DNA from: Avimicrobium caecorum
GTDB taxonomy: Bacteria; Bacillota; Clostridia; Oscillospirales; Ruminococcaceae
Length of the DNA stretch: 64,000 nucleotides
Assembly (NCBI GenBank): GCA_904394705.1
Contig: CAJFNJ010000014.1
Location: 39,018 to 103,017, forward strand
Direction: 5' to 3'
In this document: positions 16,262-26,248 of the stretch, piece by piece
Position numbering within the stretch: the first letter of the stretch is position 1
Layout: the number at the start of each line of letters is the position of its first letter
The notes under the pieces: model-generated
What the model saw: the letters and a program-made list of their open reading frames with translations, nothing else
Told to the model about the DNA's origin: nothing
The model's database searches: none
Made by a program: the position numbers and the translations under genes

Positions 16262-19200
16262 GTGAATATCAGCTCCAGCAGTTCCAGCTCTTATGTGACC
16301 GGCTCCAGCAGCAACAAGGGCTTTTCCGGACTGGTATCCGGCATGGATACCGAGAGCATGGTAGAAGCGATGCTTTCCGGTACACAGTCCAAGATTGATA
16401 AACAAACCGGTCTGAAACAGCAGCTCGAGTGGAAGCAGGAGATCTATCGGAGCATTATTACGCAGATCAACGATTTCCAGACCAAGTTCTTCGGCACTTC
16501 GTCCACCACCGGTCTGCTCAATCAGAGCTTCTATAACGCAATGAAGGCCGTTTGCTCTTCCAGCGCATTCGGAGTAACAGCCAGCAGTTCCGCTGCCGCC
16601 GGTTCCACCAAGTTCCAGGTACGGCAGCTGGCTACCAATTCCAGCATTACTTCCGGCACAGGCGTCAGCGGTAAGCTGAACGGCAAACTGGATGCCGAAA
16701 AGATGCAGGAACTGGTGAATCAGGAACTGGGCGGCACCACCACAGAGGAACAGAATGCCGCTTATACCGTCAAGTTCCAGATCGGCAGCGATACCGTGGA
16801 AGTCAATCTGCGGGATGTCTTTGTGTCTGATGACGGCAAGTCCTTCAAGCCTGAGATGAGCCAGAAGGAACTGGATGCCGCCATCGAGCAGAAGCTCAAT
16901 GACGCTTTCAAGGACAAGGGCGTGACTGCCAAGGTCCAGGACGGCGCCCTGACCCTGACTACCGACAGCGCTTCCACCTCCATCAAGGTGGCAGAGGGCT
17001 CGGGTGAACTGGGTCTGGCCCGGCTGGGACTCACCTCGGCCAGCAGCTCCACCGCGGATACCAGCGCCGGCAAGTCCACTCTGAAGGGCAAGGTCACCGA
17101 CATCGGCGGCCTGGAATTCACTGTTACCCTGGATGACATCGCCAAGACCATCAGCCTCGACTGGCGGGATGTGATGACCGGCGGTACAGTGGATGCAGCC
17201 AAGCTCAAGGATTCCCTGCAGAGCGCACTGGACACCGCCCATGGCGCCGGTCAGATCACCGTAGAAGGCGACCTGACCGCCGGCTTTGAACTCAAGGTTT
17301 CCGCCGGACGCAAGGTTATGGTAGGCGGCTCCACCGAAGTGATGGAATCCCTGAACTGGCTCAACGGTCAGTCCAACCGAATCGGTATGGGCGGTACACT
17401 CAGCCAGCTCTACTTCGCGGAAGATCTTCAGGGCAGCGAGTTCCGGTTCAGCATCAACGGCGTGGACTTCCACTTCACCGAAGACAATACCATGAGTGAG
17501 ATCGTTTCGGCGATCAACAAGAGCGGCGCCGGTGTCCGTCTGGTTTACCGGACCCAGGACGATACCTTTATCCTGGAATCCACCGACTCGGGCGCGGGAC
17601 GCACCATCAAGCTGGAACAGACCGAGGGCAACCTGCTCAACGCCCTGTTCGGTTCGGGTGCGGACGGCGCACTGAAGACCGGTTCCAGTGTCAGCTCCAG
17701 CACCCTGACCCTGGATACAGTCAAGGGCAGCCCCGTCCTGACCTCTGAGGACGATTTCAAGGAAGTCAAGCAGGGTACCTTCAAGCTGATGGTCAACGGC
17801 AAGGAGTACACACTCTCCCTGCCCAAGAAGGATGACGATTCCGCCTATACCAAGGACGAGATCATCACAGAGCTCAACAAGCAGCTGGACGAGAAGTTCG
17901 GCGAAGGCAATATTGTTCTCAACGGCGACGGCACCATGAAGGTGAACAACGGCGCGCAGGTGTCCATCGTACCGGGCAGCGTATCCGATCCCGATGATCC
18001 GGAAGTTGTCAAGAAGGCAGCCCAGGCCGGTGATCTGGCTCTGGCTCTGTTCGGCACCGAGGAAGTATCCAATGCCGTTACCGGCGATGCCACCCTGGGT
18101 GAACTGGGCATTACCGGACTCAAGGGCGCAGACGGTCAGATCCTGGGTGCGGATGTCAAGCTCTCGGAGCTCAACAGCCTCAACCCGGCTCTGAGCTTTG
18201 AGGACGGCAAGATCCGTGTGGACGGTTCCCCCAGCACCGATGTGGCTGATACCGCCACCATGCAGAAGCTGTTCGGCGTGGACAGCCTGGAGCTCGGCAC
18301 TGTATCCGGCACAAAGGCTTCGGAAGTCAAGGGCCAGAACGCCATCGTCGAGATCGACGGCCTGGTAACCGAGCGCAGCAGCAACAACTTCACTGTAAAC
18401 GGTCTGAACTTCAACCTGAAGGAGACCACCGGTACATACGAGGCTGCCACCGGCACCCTCAAGACCAGCGATGGTTCCGCCTTTGATCTCTCGCAGCTCA
18501 AGGACGGTCAGTATATCGAAAACGGCACTGTCTACAATGCCGACGGCACCAAGACCGACATCACCGGCCTGACCTATGAAAAGGACGGTCAGACTGTCAC
18601 AGCCGACGGCCTGCGTGTTGTGAAGGGCAGTAAAGACGGCGAAAATAAGCTGGAGATCTTCAACGGCACCACCGAAACCATCCAGGTAGACCGGGATACC
18701 GATCAGATCATCGAGGGTATCAAGAGCTTTGTGGATGAGTACAACAAGCTCATCAAGACCCTCAACGACTATCTGGATGAGGATACCAGCTATAAGGAAT
18801 ACGCTCCTCTGACTGACGCTCAGAAGAAGGAAATGAGCGAAAAGGAGATCGAGCTCTGGGAAGAGAAGGCCAAGGAAGGTCTGCTCCATCGGGACAGCAC
18901 CATTGATTCCTTCCTGCAGTCGATGCGTACCGCTCTGTATGAAAAGCCTGAGGGCTGCGCTTATGCACTCTATGACCTGGGCATTGAAACAGGCGAATGG
19001 GAGAGCAAGGGTCAGCTGGTATTCACTTCGGACAGTGAAGCCAAGCTCCGTCAGGTTCTGGAAAGCGATCCCGAATCGGTCATGCAGCTCTTCACCGATT
19101 CGGAAGAGGGTATCTTCACCAAGATCAACAATATCATGGATGATACTGCCAAGATCAGCAGCGGTTCGCCGGGCGCACTGGTAGAACTGGCTGGTGTGAA

Positions 19201-19393
19201 GGGCAAGGCATCGGAGAGCAACAATACCCTCTATGAACAGATCAAGGATATTGATGACCGGATTGCCGCTCTCAAGGAGACCTATGAACGGGAAAAGAAC
19301 CGTTACTGGTCGGAGTTCAATACCATGGAACAGCTGATCTCCAATATGAATGTTCAGAGTTCGTGGCTGTCGCAGCAGTTCAGCTCGATGTAA
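16262..19393 (+). CDS. fliD: Flagellar filament cap protein FliD (oversized)
   Basis: A 1043-aa FliD, against roughly 450-700 aa for common members. The N-terminal FSGLVSGMDTESMVEAMLSG and the C-terminal QTVTADGL ... FVDEYNKLIKTLNDYL, LYDLGIETG and final helical coil are FliD hallmarks. Residues about 130-690 are an expanded, Thr/Ser/Gly-rich exposed region with repeated beta-domain character. It caps the filament and promotes flagellin folding. GTG start with AAGGGGG upstream. fliS follows by 20 bases. Confidence 0.93.
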   Translation: MNISSSSSSSYVTGSSSNKGFSGLVSGMDTESMVEAMLSGTQSKIDKQTGLKQQLEWKQEIYRSIITQINDFQTKFFGTSSTTGLLNQSFYNAMKAVCSSSAFGVTASSSAAAGSTKFQVRQLATNSSITSGTGVSGKLNGKLDAEKMQELVNQELGGTTTEEQNAAYTVKFQIGSDTVEVNLRDVFVSDDGKSFKPEMSQKELDAAIEQKLNDAFKDKGVTAKVQDGALTLTTDSASTSIKVAEGSGELGLARLGLTSASSSTADTSAGKSTLKGKVTDIGGLEFTVTLDDIAKTISLDWRDVMTGGTVDAAKLKDSLQSALDTAHGAGQITVEGDLTAGFELKVSAGRKVMVGGSTEVMESLNWLNGQSNRIGMGGTLSQLYFAEDLQGSEFRFSINGVDFHFTEDNTMSEIVSAINKSGAGVRLVYRTQDDTFILESTDSGAGRTIKLEQTEGNLLNALFGSGADGALKTGSSVSSSTLTLDTVKGSPVLTSEDDFKEVKQGTFKLMVNGKEYTLSLPKKDDDSAYTKDEIITELNKQLDEKFGEGNIVLNGDGTMKVNNGAQVSIVPGSVSDPDDPEVVKKAAQAGDLALALFGTEEVSNAVTGDATLGELGITGLKGADGQILGADVKLSELNSLNPALSFEDGKIRVDGSPSTDVADTATMQKLFGVDSLELGTVSGTKASEVKGQNAIVEIDGLVTERSSNNFTVNGLNFNLKETTGTYEAATGTLKTSDGSAFDLSQLKDGQYIENGTVYNADGTKTDITGLTYEKDGQTVTADGLRVVKGSKDGENKLEIFNGTTETIQVDRDTDQIIEGIKSFVDEYNKLIKTLNDYLDEDTSYKEYAPLTDAQKKEMSEKEIELWEEKAKEGLLHRDSTIDSFLQSMRTALYEKPEGCAYALYDLGIETGEWESKGQLVFTSDSEAKLRQVLESDPESVMQLFTDSEEGIFTKINNIMDDTAKISSGSPGALVELAGVKGKASESNNTLYEQIKDIDDRIAALKETYEREKNRYWSEFNTMEQLISNMNVQSSWLSQQFSSM

Positions 19394-19413
19394 TGGCAGA
19401 AAGGTGAAAGAAT

Positions 19414-19791
19414 ATGGCGCTCAATCCATATCAGAAATATCAGCAGCAGTCGGTGATGACAATGACTCCGGGTGAAATGCTGACCCGTCTGTTTGATGAA
19501 CTGATCAAACAGCTCAGCGCATTCAAGGAGTATAACAGTCAGAAGGATTATGCTCAGGCCAATGATGCTCTGCAGCGGGCCCAGCGGATTTTGCGGCATC
19601 TGGATGCCACCCTGGACCGCCAGTATGAAGTATCCCATGGACTCAGTGCGCTGTATGATTATTTTATCCGCCGGACTGTGGAAGCCAATCTCCGGAAGGA
19701 CGATGCTCCCATCGATGAGATCCTCCCCATGGTTACCGAACTGCGGGATAGTTTTATCCAGGCGGACCGTCTGGCCCGTCATGGCGGATAA
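19414..19791 (+). CDS. fliS: Flagellin export chaperone FliS
   Basis: A 125-aa FliS: NPYQKYQQQSVMTMTPGEMLTRLFDELIKQLS, then AQRILRHLDATLDRQYEVSHGLSALYDYFIRR. It binds the flagellin C-terminus and prevents premature assembly. It lies directly after fliD, as usual, and a strong terminator follows. Confidence 0.95.
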   Translation: MALNPYQKYQQQSVMTMTPGEMLTRLFDELIKQLSAFKEYNSQKDYAQANDALQRAQRILRHLDATLDRQYEVSHGLSALYDYFIRRTVEANLRKDDAPIDEILPMVTELRDSFIQADRLARHGG

Positions 19792-19806
19792 CCCTGTAAA
19801 TACCAG

Positions 19807-19839
19807 AAAAAGCCAGCTGATTTTTTCGGCTGGCTTTTT
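19807..19839 (+). terminator. Terminator after fliS
   Basis: Arms AAAAAGCCAGC and GCTGGCTTTTT with a short T-rich loop. It separates fliD-fliS from the surface-protein/sortase block. Confidence 0.85.
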
Positions 19840-19848
19840 ATAATTCTC

Positions 19849-19875
19849 TTTAGTTTCCATCAAAGCGGACGAATA
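19849..19875 (+). promoter_or_regulatory. Putative sigma-28 promoter for the surface-protein/sortase block
   Basis: TTTAGTTT, 11 bases, GACGAATA. This nearly repeats the fliC promoter (TTTAGTTC, 11 bases, ACCGAATA). It lies about 120 bases before the surface-protein ATG and just after the fliS terminator, so this block probably has its own flagellar-sigma promoter. Confidence 0.6.
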
Positions 19876-19995
19876 TAATATAATTGAGATATTATCTGAT
19901 TTTTTGTCAAATCCAATCCGGCAGATGCCGGAAGTAATACCTGAGCCGTTTCATTTATCCTGTGGAGAACAACCGCTCAGGAATGGAGGTCTACC

Positions 19996-22900
19996 ATGAA
20001 ACGAATGCGGATCAAATCGTCGAAGCTGGCAGCGCTTTTACTGCTTTTCACTCTGCCGCTGGCCAGTATACCGGCCTTTGCTGCCAATACCCAGAAACCG
20101 GAACTTGTCTTTGTACAGGGCGATAATGGAGACCCCACCACCGCCACCATCATCACCGGACAGAGCATCGCCATCAAGGAGACCATCCCCCAGGGTTATG
20201 TAGCCCAGGGCATCACAGTGACCCAGAAGGGTGACGACCAACCCATTGCAAGCGGTTTTGATATTCCCACGCCTCATCAGAGCATTACGGTCAGTGAGAC
20301 ATTCAACCCCGAGACCGGCACCAACGATAATACAGATGAAACCCTCTCGAAGGAAAACATCTTTGCTATTCAGGGCAGCTACTACGCCCGGTTGGCGGAA
20401 GGCAATGTATATGAAACAAACCCCACAACAGGCGACAGCGGCTACGGCACAGTCCAGTCGCTGAATGAAAATGCCGTCATGGAATACAGTACCTGTACCA
20501 TTGAGTGTACCGCGGCGGAAACTGCCTCCACCAACCCGAACTTCACGTTTCAGAATGGCAGCGGCGAAGGCGCTTTTGCCAAATTCAACGGCGAAGGCAC
20601 CAAGGTTTCAGTCACCTCAACTACCAAAGATCCCAGCAAGACCAAGGAACTGAAACTGAACATCTCCAACGGCAACGACAGCATTGATATTGTCCTCACT
20701 CCTCAGCTGATCTATGCCAATGAAACCGAGGACATGGGAACTGCCGAGGATACCGGTAAGGAAGTTATGGGCCCCGGCGGCAAGCCCGTCAAGAAGGAAC
20801 AGCCGGATAACTATGTGCGCAAGGGTACAACCTTTGAGCTGGTATTCCGTATGCCTCAGTCGGAGCCGCTGTTCCTCACCGTCCTCACTCCCCAGAACGC
20901 CATGGAAAAGGTGGAAAATCAGATCCGGCAGTCGGACGGCCAGTCCGATACCTCTTTTGTAGTCCTGGAGGAAGGCGATTCCCTGGACTATATCACTGAA
21001 AACTTCAGCCTGCGCAGCTTCTCCAACCAGTTCAATGCCCGCTTCAAGGTGGAGTGGGTGTGGACTCCGGACGCCAAGCAGATGTACCAGGGCAGCGAAG
21101 TGGAGATCTCCTCGCTGCCGGACGAAGTCCAGGAGCAGTTCCGGCAGGTGCTCCAGACCGGCGGCGGCAACCAGGATATGCAGCGTGTTACCGTCAATCC
21201 CATGGAGGATAATGTCACCGGTACCCTCACTGCCACTGTTTCCTATTACGCGCCGGGCGGCGAGTACCAGACATCGGCTACCAAGAAGGTGCCGGTGAAG
21301 AATGTAGTTGTGCGCGGCTACGGCAACCCGGTGGAAGTGACCCAGGTGCGCCAGATCCTCGGCGGAAGCGAGGGCGGCGAAACCTACTTCGATGATGTCA
21401 CCCTGCCCGGTTCCAAGGTTATGGATGCCTATAAGGGCGATGTGGATTCCTTCCAGATCAACCCCAAGGGCCCCTATGAGTATGAACTTCAGCTCAACAT
21501 GGGCGCCAAGAACGGTGCGGCCCAGTATGCCACCATCACCGCCACCGGCGATACCAGCGTTGTGAGCATCAAGACCCAGCAGGGCTCGGAACAGCCCATG
21601 GATTACCAGCTGGGCGACCAGATCCAGAACAAGCAGTTCAATGTGGGCGACAATACCACCCCGGGCAAGGTGAGCGTGATTCTCGATGCCCAGCGGCTGC
21701 CCCAGGATTCGGGCAAGCGGAGTGTTACCCTGACCTTCCACTTCTTTATCCCCGACCGCAACGGCAAGCCGGTGGAAAGTTCCGCCCGGTACAGCATCAA
21801 GCTGGATGTATATGACAACACCCCCAGCCAGGACAGCTCACTGAAGTCCCTGGTGATCCGGGATCAGAACAATAAAGTTATTGATTTCCCCTTCGAGTCG
21901 TACAAGTTCCTCTATGCCGGTATGGATGGCACCATCCATCTGCCCTACAAGACCGACTCCATCACACTGACTCCCACCCTGAATGACTCCCGTGGCGCGG
22001 ATACCCCGATTATCATCACCCGTCAGGATGCCACCGGTGCGACAGTGGGAATTCCGGTGGAGGTCAAGAGCGGCCTGACCAGTGAAGCGCTCAAGTTCGA
22101 TGAGCCGGGCAAGGTGATCTCGGTGTTCGTCAAGACCCCGGCCCAGGACCCTCGTGAGGAGTATACCAGCACCTATCAGCTGGATATTGTCCGGGATCAG
22201 CCCAGTACCGATGATACACTCAAATCCCTGGGGCTGTACTATGCCGATGATACTACTCTCAAGAACAACCTGATCAAGGACTTTGACCCGGATGTGGACA
22301 CATATGATGTGGAGATTCCCTATTCCACACAGAAGCTCCGTGTGCGGGCGGAGAAGAATGATACCAACGCCGAAGGTCCGGTGATCAAACCGGAACTGGT
22401 GGGCAGCAATCCCAACGATCCGGACAAGCAGTGGCTGGATAACCTTCCGGATCTGTTCAAGGCTTCCCAGAACGGTATCGTGGATCTGACCGTGACGGTC
22501 ACCTCTGAGGCCTCGGCTACCGTGGGCGGCGACGCAGGTTCCGGCGGCAGCCGTACCTATACCGTGCATCTGCGCCGGGCTGACCCTGCCCATGATGCCA
22601 CCCTCAAGATCATGGAGGTGCTGGACAAGGAGGAGCAGAAGCTCACCTATACTCCGTCCTTCAAGCCGGACACCGATACCTATACCATGGAGATCCCCTA
22701 CGCCACCAGTCAGATCAAGCTGAAGCTGACTCCCGCCGATACCAATGTCAACAACATCAAGATCTATTCGGTGACCGAAAACAACCTGCTCTATGAGATG
22801 CAGAAGGGGGAGATCAAGATCGGTGCAGCCACATCGCCTATCGACATTCTGCCGGTGAATGATGAGGCCATCCGAAAGCTGGGCTATCATCCGATCTGGA

Positions 22901-24615
22901 TCGAGGTCACAGCCGAGGACGAAACCACCATCCAGAAGTATGAGCTGCGGGTGACCCGGGCAGAGCCCAGCACCGATGCGCTGCTCAAGTCGCTGACTGT
23001 GCAGGATCAGAACGGTTCCCAGCTCAAGATGCTGGCCTTCCATCCCGATGAGACCAGCTATTCGCTGACCGTGCCGTATGAAACCACCGGCGTCAGCTTC
23101 ACACCCACAGCCAACTATGCCGGCGCCACCATTGAGATCCTGGAGAAGGGCGGTCTGATCCCGTCCCAGGTGCCCAGCGGCAATACCTCCAAGGTGTTCC
23201 AGCTGGAGGAGGCAGGCAAGACCAAGACCTTTGAGATCACTGTCACAGCCGAAGACGGCAAGACGACCAAAACCTATACCATGAACTTTGTCCGGGAGCT
23301 GCCCAGTTCGGATGCCCGTCTGAAAAAGCTCCAGGTGGACAATGTGGATGACTTCTCGCCGGTATTCGTATCCAACAAGACCAGCTATGATGCCATCGTA
23401 TCCGAAGGAGCGGACGGCGTTGTGATCACTCCCACCGCCAACCATCCCGGCGCCACCATCCGCATCATTCTGGATGCCGATGAGGACAATGCCTCCAACA
23501 GCATTGTGGTGCCCAGCGGACAGGCTTCGGAGCTCATTGATATTATCAAGGTCGAGCAGGATGTGCAGATCGAAGTCACTGCCCAGGACGGCGTGACCAA
23601 GATGGTCTACACCATCCACTTCACCAACGAGAACCTCATTGAAAAGACCAGCAATGCGGATCTGCGGCGGCTGGAGATCAACTATGGCCTGATGACGCCG
23701 AACTTCAAGCCGGCGATCACAGAATACGAGGTCACTGTCCCGGAGGACACCTACTCGGTGGATATTCTCCCCAAGGCCGATGACCCGCTGGCGGAAGTGC
23801 ATGTATTCGCCGGAACCAAGGAGATCGGCGACTATGACGGCTATTATGCCGAGGCACTGGAGGACGGCGAGAATCCCATTACCATCGAAGTTACCTCGCC
23901 GGACGAAACGGTGACCAAGACCTATACCGTCAATGTCTACCGCAATGAGGAGGACAAGCTCAAGAACCTCACACCGCTGGAGGCAGAGGATATTGACTTC
24001 GAGAATTCCGGCGATGTGATCCTGGTAATGATCGATGAGTATCCCAGAGTCAGCTCCTCTGTGTTCGAGGAACTGAAGAATTACCCGGAAAAGACCATCA
24101 TCTTCCAGGGCAATGACTACTCGCTGGAGTTCAAGGCCTCGGATCTGGAGCGGGTGATCCCCCAGCGGGAGATCTATGACTTCCGCATGAGTTTCACCTC
24201 GCCGGATGAGGACATCATCTATGACCACATCTGGGATTACTCCCGGAATGATGACATCGACAACCGCATTGTAATGCTCTACTTTGAGCAGCACACCTCG
24301 CTGCCTGGTCCTGCTACACTCCATGTAAGCCTGGGCAGCCGGTATGACAACGATACCCTCTACTGGCACTATTACAACCAGGAGCGGGATCGCATTGATT
24401 ACTATGGTTCGCTGCAGAGCAACTCCAAGGGCAATATCGCTGTGCGGATCGATCACTTCTCCACCTATCTGATTTCGCCGAAGCACCGGATTGCCGGTTC
24501 TGCGGACAAGGAGGGCGTCATTGACGAACTCGGTCAGACCACCAACGGCGGTGATTCGCTGGATCAGTCGGGCAGCAAGCCCTTCCCGAACACCGGCGCA
24601 GGGGAGGGAGCTTAA
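19996..24615 (+). CDS. Large secreted cadherin-like-repeat surface protein with PNTG tail
   Basis: A 1539-aa exported protein. Residues 1-29 are a Sec signal peptide ending AFA. Residues 30-600 are beta-rich without a recognised family. From about 614 come six diverged cadherin-like beta-sandwich repeats starting near 614, 739, 865, 992, 1104 and 1219, each opening like LKSLxxxx and closing near YxxxVPY. A unique C-terminal domain (1335-1500) leads to FPNTGAGEGA. That end looks like a sortase motif, but the usual hydrophobic helix and basic tail are missing. A class B sortase gene starts on the very next base. The block lies between fliS and flgB. The role is unknown: cell-surface adhesion, or decoration linked to motility. 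Confidence 0.8.
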   Translation: MKRMRIKSSKLAALLLLFTLPLASIPAFAANTQKPELVFVQGDNGDPTTATIITGQSIAIKETIPQGYVAQGITVTQKGDDQPIASGFDIPTPHQSITVSETFNPETGTNDNTDETLSKENIFAIQGSYYARLAEGNVYETNPTTGDSGYGTVQSLNENAVMEYSTCTIECTAAETASTNPNFTFQNGSGEGAFAKFNGEGTKVSVTSTTKDPSKTKELKLNISNGNDSIDIVLTPQLIYANETEDMGTAEDTGKEVMGPGGKPVKKEQPDNYVRKGTTFELVFRMPQSEPLFLTVLTPQNAMEKVENQIRQSDGQSDTSFVVLEEGDSLDYITENFSLRSFSNQFNARFKVEWVWTPDAKQMYQGSEVEISSLPDEVQEQFRQVLQTGGGNQDMQRVTVNPMEDNVTGTLTATVSYYAPGGEYQTSATKKVPVKNVVVRGYGNPVEVTQVRQILGGSEGGETYFDDVTLPGSKVMDAYKGDVDSFQINPKGPYEYELQLNMGAKNGAAQYATITATGDTSVVSIKTQQGSEQPMDYQLGDQIQNKQFNVGDNTTPGKVSVILDAQRLPQDSGKRSVTLTFHFFIPDRNGKPVESSARYSIKLDVYDNTPSQDSSLKSLVIRDQNNKVIDFPFESYKFLYAGMDGTIHLPYKTDSITLTPTLNDSRGADTPIIITRQDATGATVGIPVEVKSGLTSEALKFDEPGKVISVFVKTPAQDPREEYTSTYQLDIVRDQPSTDDTLKSLGLYYADDTTLKNNLIKDFDPDVDTYDVEIPYSTQKLRVRAEKNDTNAEGPVIKPELVGSNPNDPDKQWLDNLPDLFKASQNGIVDLTVTVTSEASATVGGDAGSGGSRTYTVHLRRADPAHDATLKIMEVLDKEEQKLTYTPSFKPDTDTYTMEIPYATSQIKLKLTPADTNVNNIKIYSVTENNLLYEMQKGEIKIGAATSPIDILPVNDEAIRKLGYHPIWIEVTAEDETTIQKYELRVTRAEPSTDALLKSLTVQDQNGSQLKMLAFHPDETSYSLTVPYETTGVSFTPTANYAGATIEILEKGGLIPSQVPSGNTSKVFQLEEAGKTKTFEITVTAEDGKTTKTYTMNFVRELPSSDARLKKLQVDNVDDFSPVFVSNKTSYDAIVSEGADGVVITPTANHPGATIRIILDADEDNASNSIVVPSGQASELIDIIKVEQDVQIEVTAQDGVTKMVYTIHFTNENLIEKTSNADLRRLEINYGLMTPNFKPAITEYEVTVPEDTYSVDILPKADDPLAEVHVFAGTKEIGDYDGYYAEALEDGENPITIEVTSPDETVTKTYTVNVYRNEEDKLKNLTPLEAEDIDFENSGDVILVMIDEYPRVSSSVFEELKNYPEKTIIFQGNDYSLEFKASDLERVIPQREIYDFRMSFTSPDEDIIYDHIWDYSRNDDIDNRIVMLYFEQHTSLPGPATLHVSLGSRYDNDTLYWHYYNQERDRIDYYGSLQSNSKGNIAVRIDHFSTYLISPKHRIAGSADKEGVIDELGQTTNGGDSLDQSGSKPFPNTGAGEGA

Positions 24616-25407
24616 ATGAAGAAAACTGTGGCAGCGGTTGTGATCCTGCTGCTGGCAGCCCTGGGCGGACTGGGCTATGTGCTGTTTGGCATGGAGGAAG
24701 ACCCCTTCGGACCCGAGGCTGTGGCAGTGAACCAGCCCCAGCTGGGCGTGAAATCCCAGCCCAAAACCGATGCCGATGTCCTGGAGGCGCTGGATTATGA
24801 GATCAGCCAGAACCGGGATACCATCGGCTGGCTGAAGATCCCCGGCACCAAGATCAACAACAGCGTCCTGCAGTCCTATGACAATGCCTATTACCTGCGT
24901 CAGGACGAGCGGCGAAAGTACAGTCTGTATGGCTGTTACTTTGCCGACTATGAGTGCTCCTTCGGCACCCGGGACGACCTTTCGCCCAATACCATTATCT
25001 ATGGGCACAGCGACCTCACCAACAATCCGGACGGTCCCCGGTTCTCGGAGCTGTTCCGGTTCACAGAGGAGGACTTTGCCCGCAGTACACCGGTGATCAC
25101 CTTTGCCACCCAGGAGGACTGGATGGACTGGGAGGTCTTTGCCGTGGCAGAGTATTCCACCGATCCCCGGCTGATCCAGCCGGAACCCGAAGGCGGCATT
25201 GCAGCACTGGCTGCGGATGTCCGGAAGGAATCGGTCTTTGATTATGATGTGCAGGTGGGAGATGAGGATCATATCCTCACTCTGATCACCTGTACCGATG
25301 ATACAGCGGTGCGGTTGGTGGTAATGGCCCGGCTGCTGGATTCCGACGCGGAACTTCCCGCAGCCGCTCCTATCGCATCATCCGATGAAACCAGTCAGGA
25401 GGTTTGA
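24616..25407 (+). CDS. Class B-type sortase
   Basis: A 263-aa membrane-anchored cysteine transpeptidase. The N-terminal helix (residues 4-24) is followed by the SrtB-like core: TIGWLKIPGTKINNSVLQS, His131 in IIYGHSD, Cys226 in LITCT and Arg233. SrtB enzymes join a sorting motif of an exported protein to the wall or a pilin. The ribosome site GGGGAGGGAG lies inside the end of the surface-protein gene, with no gap. The TAA of that gene is in frame with this ATG. flgB follows with its ribosome site inside this gene. Confidence 0.9.
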   Translation: MKKTVAAVVILLLAALGGLGYVLFGMEEDPFGPEAVAVNQPQLGVKSQPKTDADVLEALDYEISQNRDTIGWLKIPGTKINNSVLQSYDNAYYLRQDERRKYSLYGCYFADYECSFGTRDDLSPNTIIYGHSDLTNNPDGPRFSELFRFTEEDFARSTPVITFATQEDWMDWEVFAVAEYSTDPRLIQPEPEGGIAALAADVRKESVFDYDVQVGDEDHILTLITCTDDTAVRLVVMARLLDSDAELPAAAPIASSDETSQEV

Positions 25408-25412
25408 GTAAA

Positions 25413-25760
25413 ATGTTTTTTGATTCCAAGCAGTTCCAGGTGATGACCGGCAGTCTGCAGGCGCTGTCCATGCAGCAGCAGATGATCCTGCACAACCTGG
25501 CAAATGTGGAAACCCCCGGTTATAAGTCCAAGTCGGTGAGCTTTGTGGATACCCTTGCCGATGAACAGAACCGGTATGATCTCAAGGCAGTCATCACCAC
25601 CGATGACAATACATCGGTCCGTCCTGACGGCAACAATGTGGATACCGATATGGAGAGCATGAAGCTCTATGAAAACTATGTCACCCAGCTGGCGATGTAT
25701 CAGAAAATTACCGGACAGTTCACCAACTTCCGGTATGTGATGAGCCAGTTCACCCGATAA
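25413..25760 (+). CDS. flgB: Flagellar basal-body rod protein FlgB
   Basis: A 115-aa proximal rod protein: LQALSMQQQMILHNLANVETPGYKSKSVSF, with the typical FlgB end. ATG 25413 is preferred because AGGAGG lies 10 bases upstream; an in-frame TTG at 25404 is only one base from it. It follows the sortase without a terminator, so sigma-28 transcription may reach it. Confidence 0.93.
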   Translation: MFFDSKQFQVMTGSLQALSMQQQMILHNLANVETPGYKSKSVSFVDTLADEQNRYDLKAVITTDDNTSVRPDGNNVDTDMESMKLYENYVTQLAMYQKITGQFTNFRYVMSQFTR

Positions 25761-25778
25761 TATACAGGAGGAACAATC

Positions 25779-26213
25779 ATGTCATTCTTTGATTCGATGA
25801 ACATTGTCGGCTCGGCAATGACTGCGGAACGCTTCCGTATGGATGTGGCGCTGCAGAATATTGCCAATGCCAATACAACTCGTACAGAATCGGGTGAACC
25901 GTACCGCCGCAAGCAGGTTGTATTCCAGGAGCGGGCTGTGGATTTTGAGGAAGCCCTCAAAAATGAACAGAGCCGTGTGGAAGGCGGCGGTGTGCGTGTC
26001 GCGGAAGTTGTGGAAAGTGACCGGGATTTTGTACCGGTATATGACCCCAGCCATCCCGACGCCAATGAGGAAGGCTATGTCCTCATGCCCAATGTGGATA
26101 CCACAGAGGAGCGCATCGATCTGATGGCAGCTTCCAATGCCTATGAAGCCAACCTCACAGCCCTTTCGGTTGTAAAGGCACTGGCACTGAAAGCACTGGA
26201 GATCGGCAAGTAA
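25779..26213 (+). CDS. flgC: Flagellar basal-body rod protein FlgC
   Basis: A 144-aa rod protein with MNIVGSAMTAERFRMDVALQNIANANTTRT and the FlgC C-terminal VDTTEERIDLMAASNAYEANLTAL. The usual next genes (fliE, fliF, fliG) are absent here; an unusual MotA-like gene follows instead. AGGAGG precedes the ATG. Confidence 0.95.
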   Translation: MSFFDSMNIVGSAMTAERFRMDVALQNIANANTTRTESGEPYRRKQVVFQERAVDFEEALKNEQSRVEGGGVRVAEVVESDRDFVPVYDPSHPDANEEGYVLMPNVDTTEERIDLMAASNAYEANLTALSVVKALALKALEIGK

Positions 26214-26248
26214 TTGATTCTCACATGAAGTAAGGAGGTGACAGTCCC

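Noticed and set aside
21838..25272. 1144-codon leftward frame opposite the surface protein and sortase
   Set aside because: Antisense shadow produced by high-GC codon bias; the plus strand has a signal peptide, repeats and sortase motifs.
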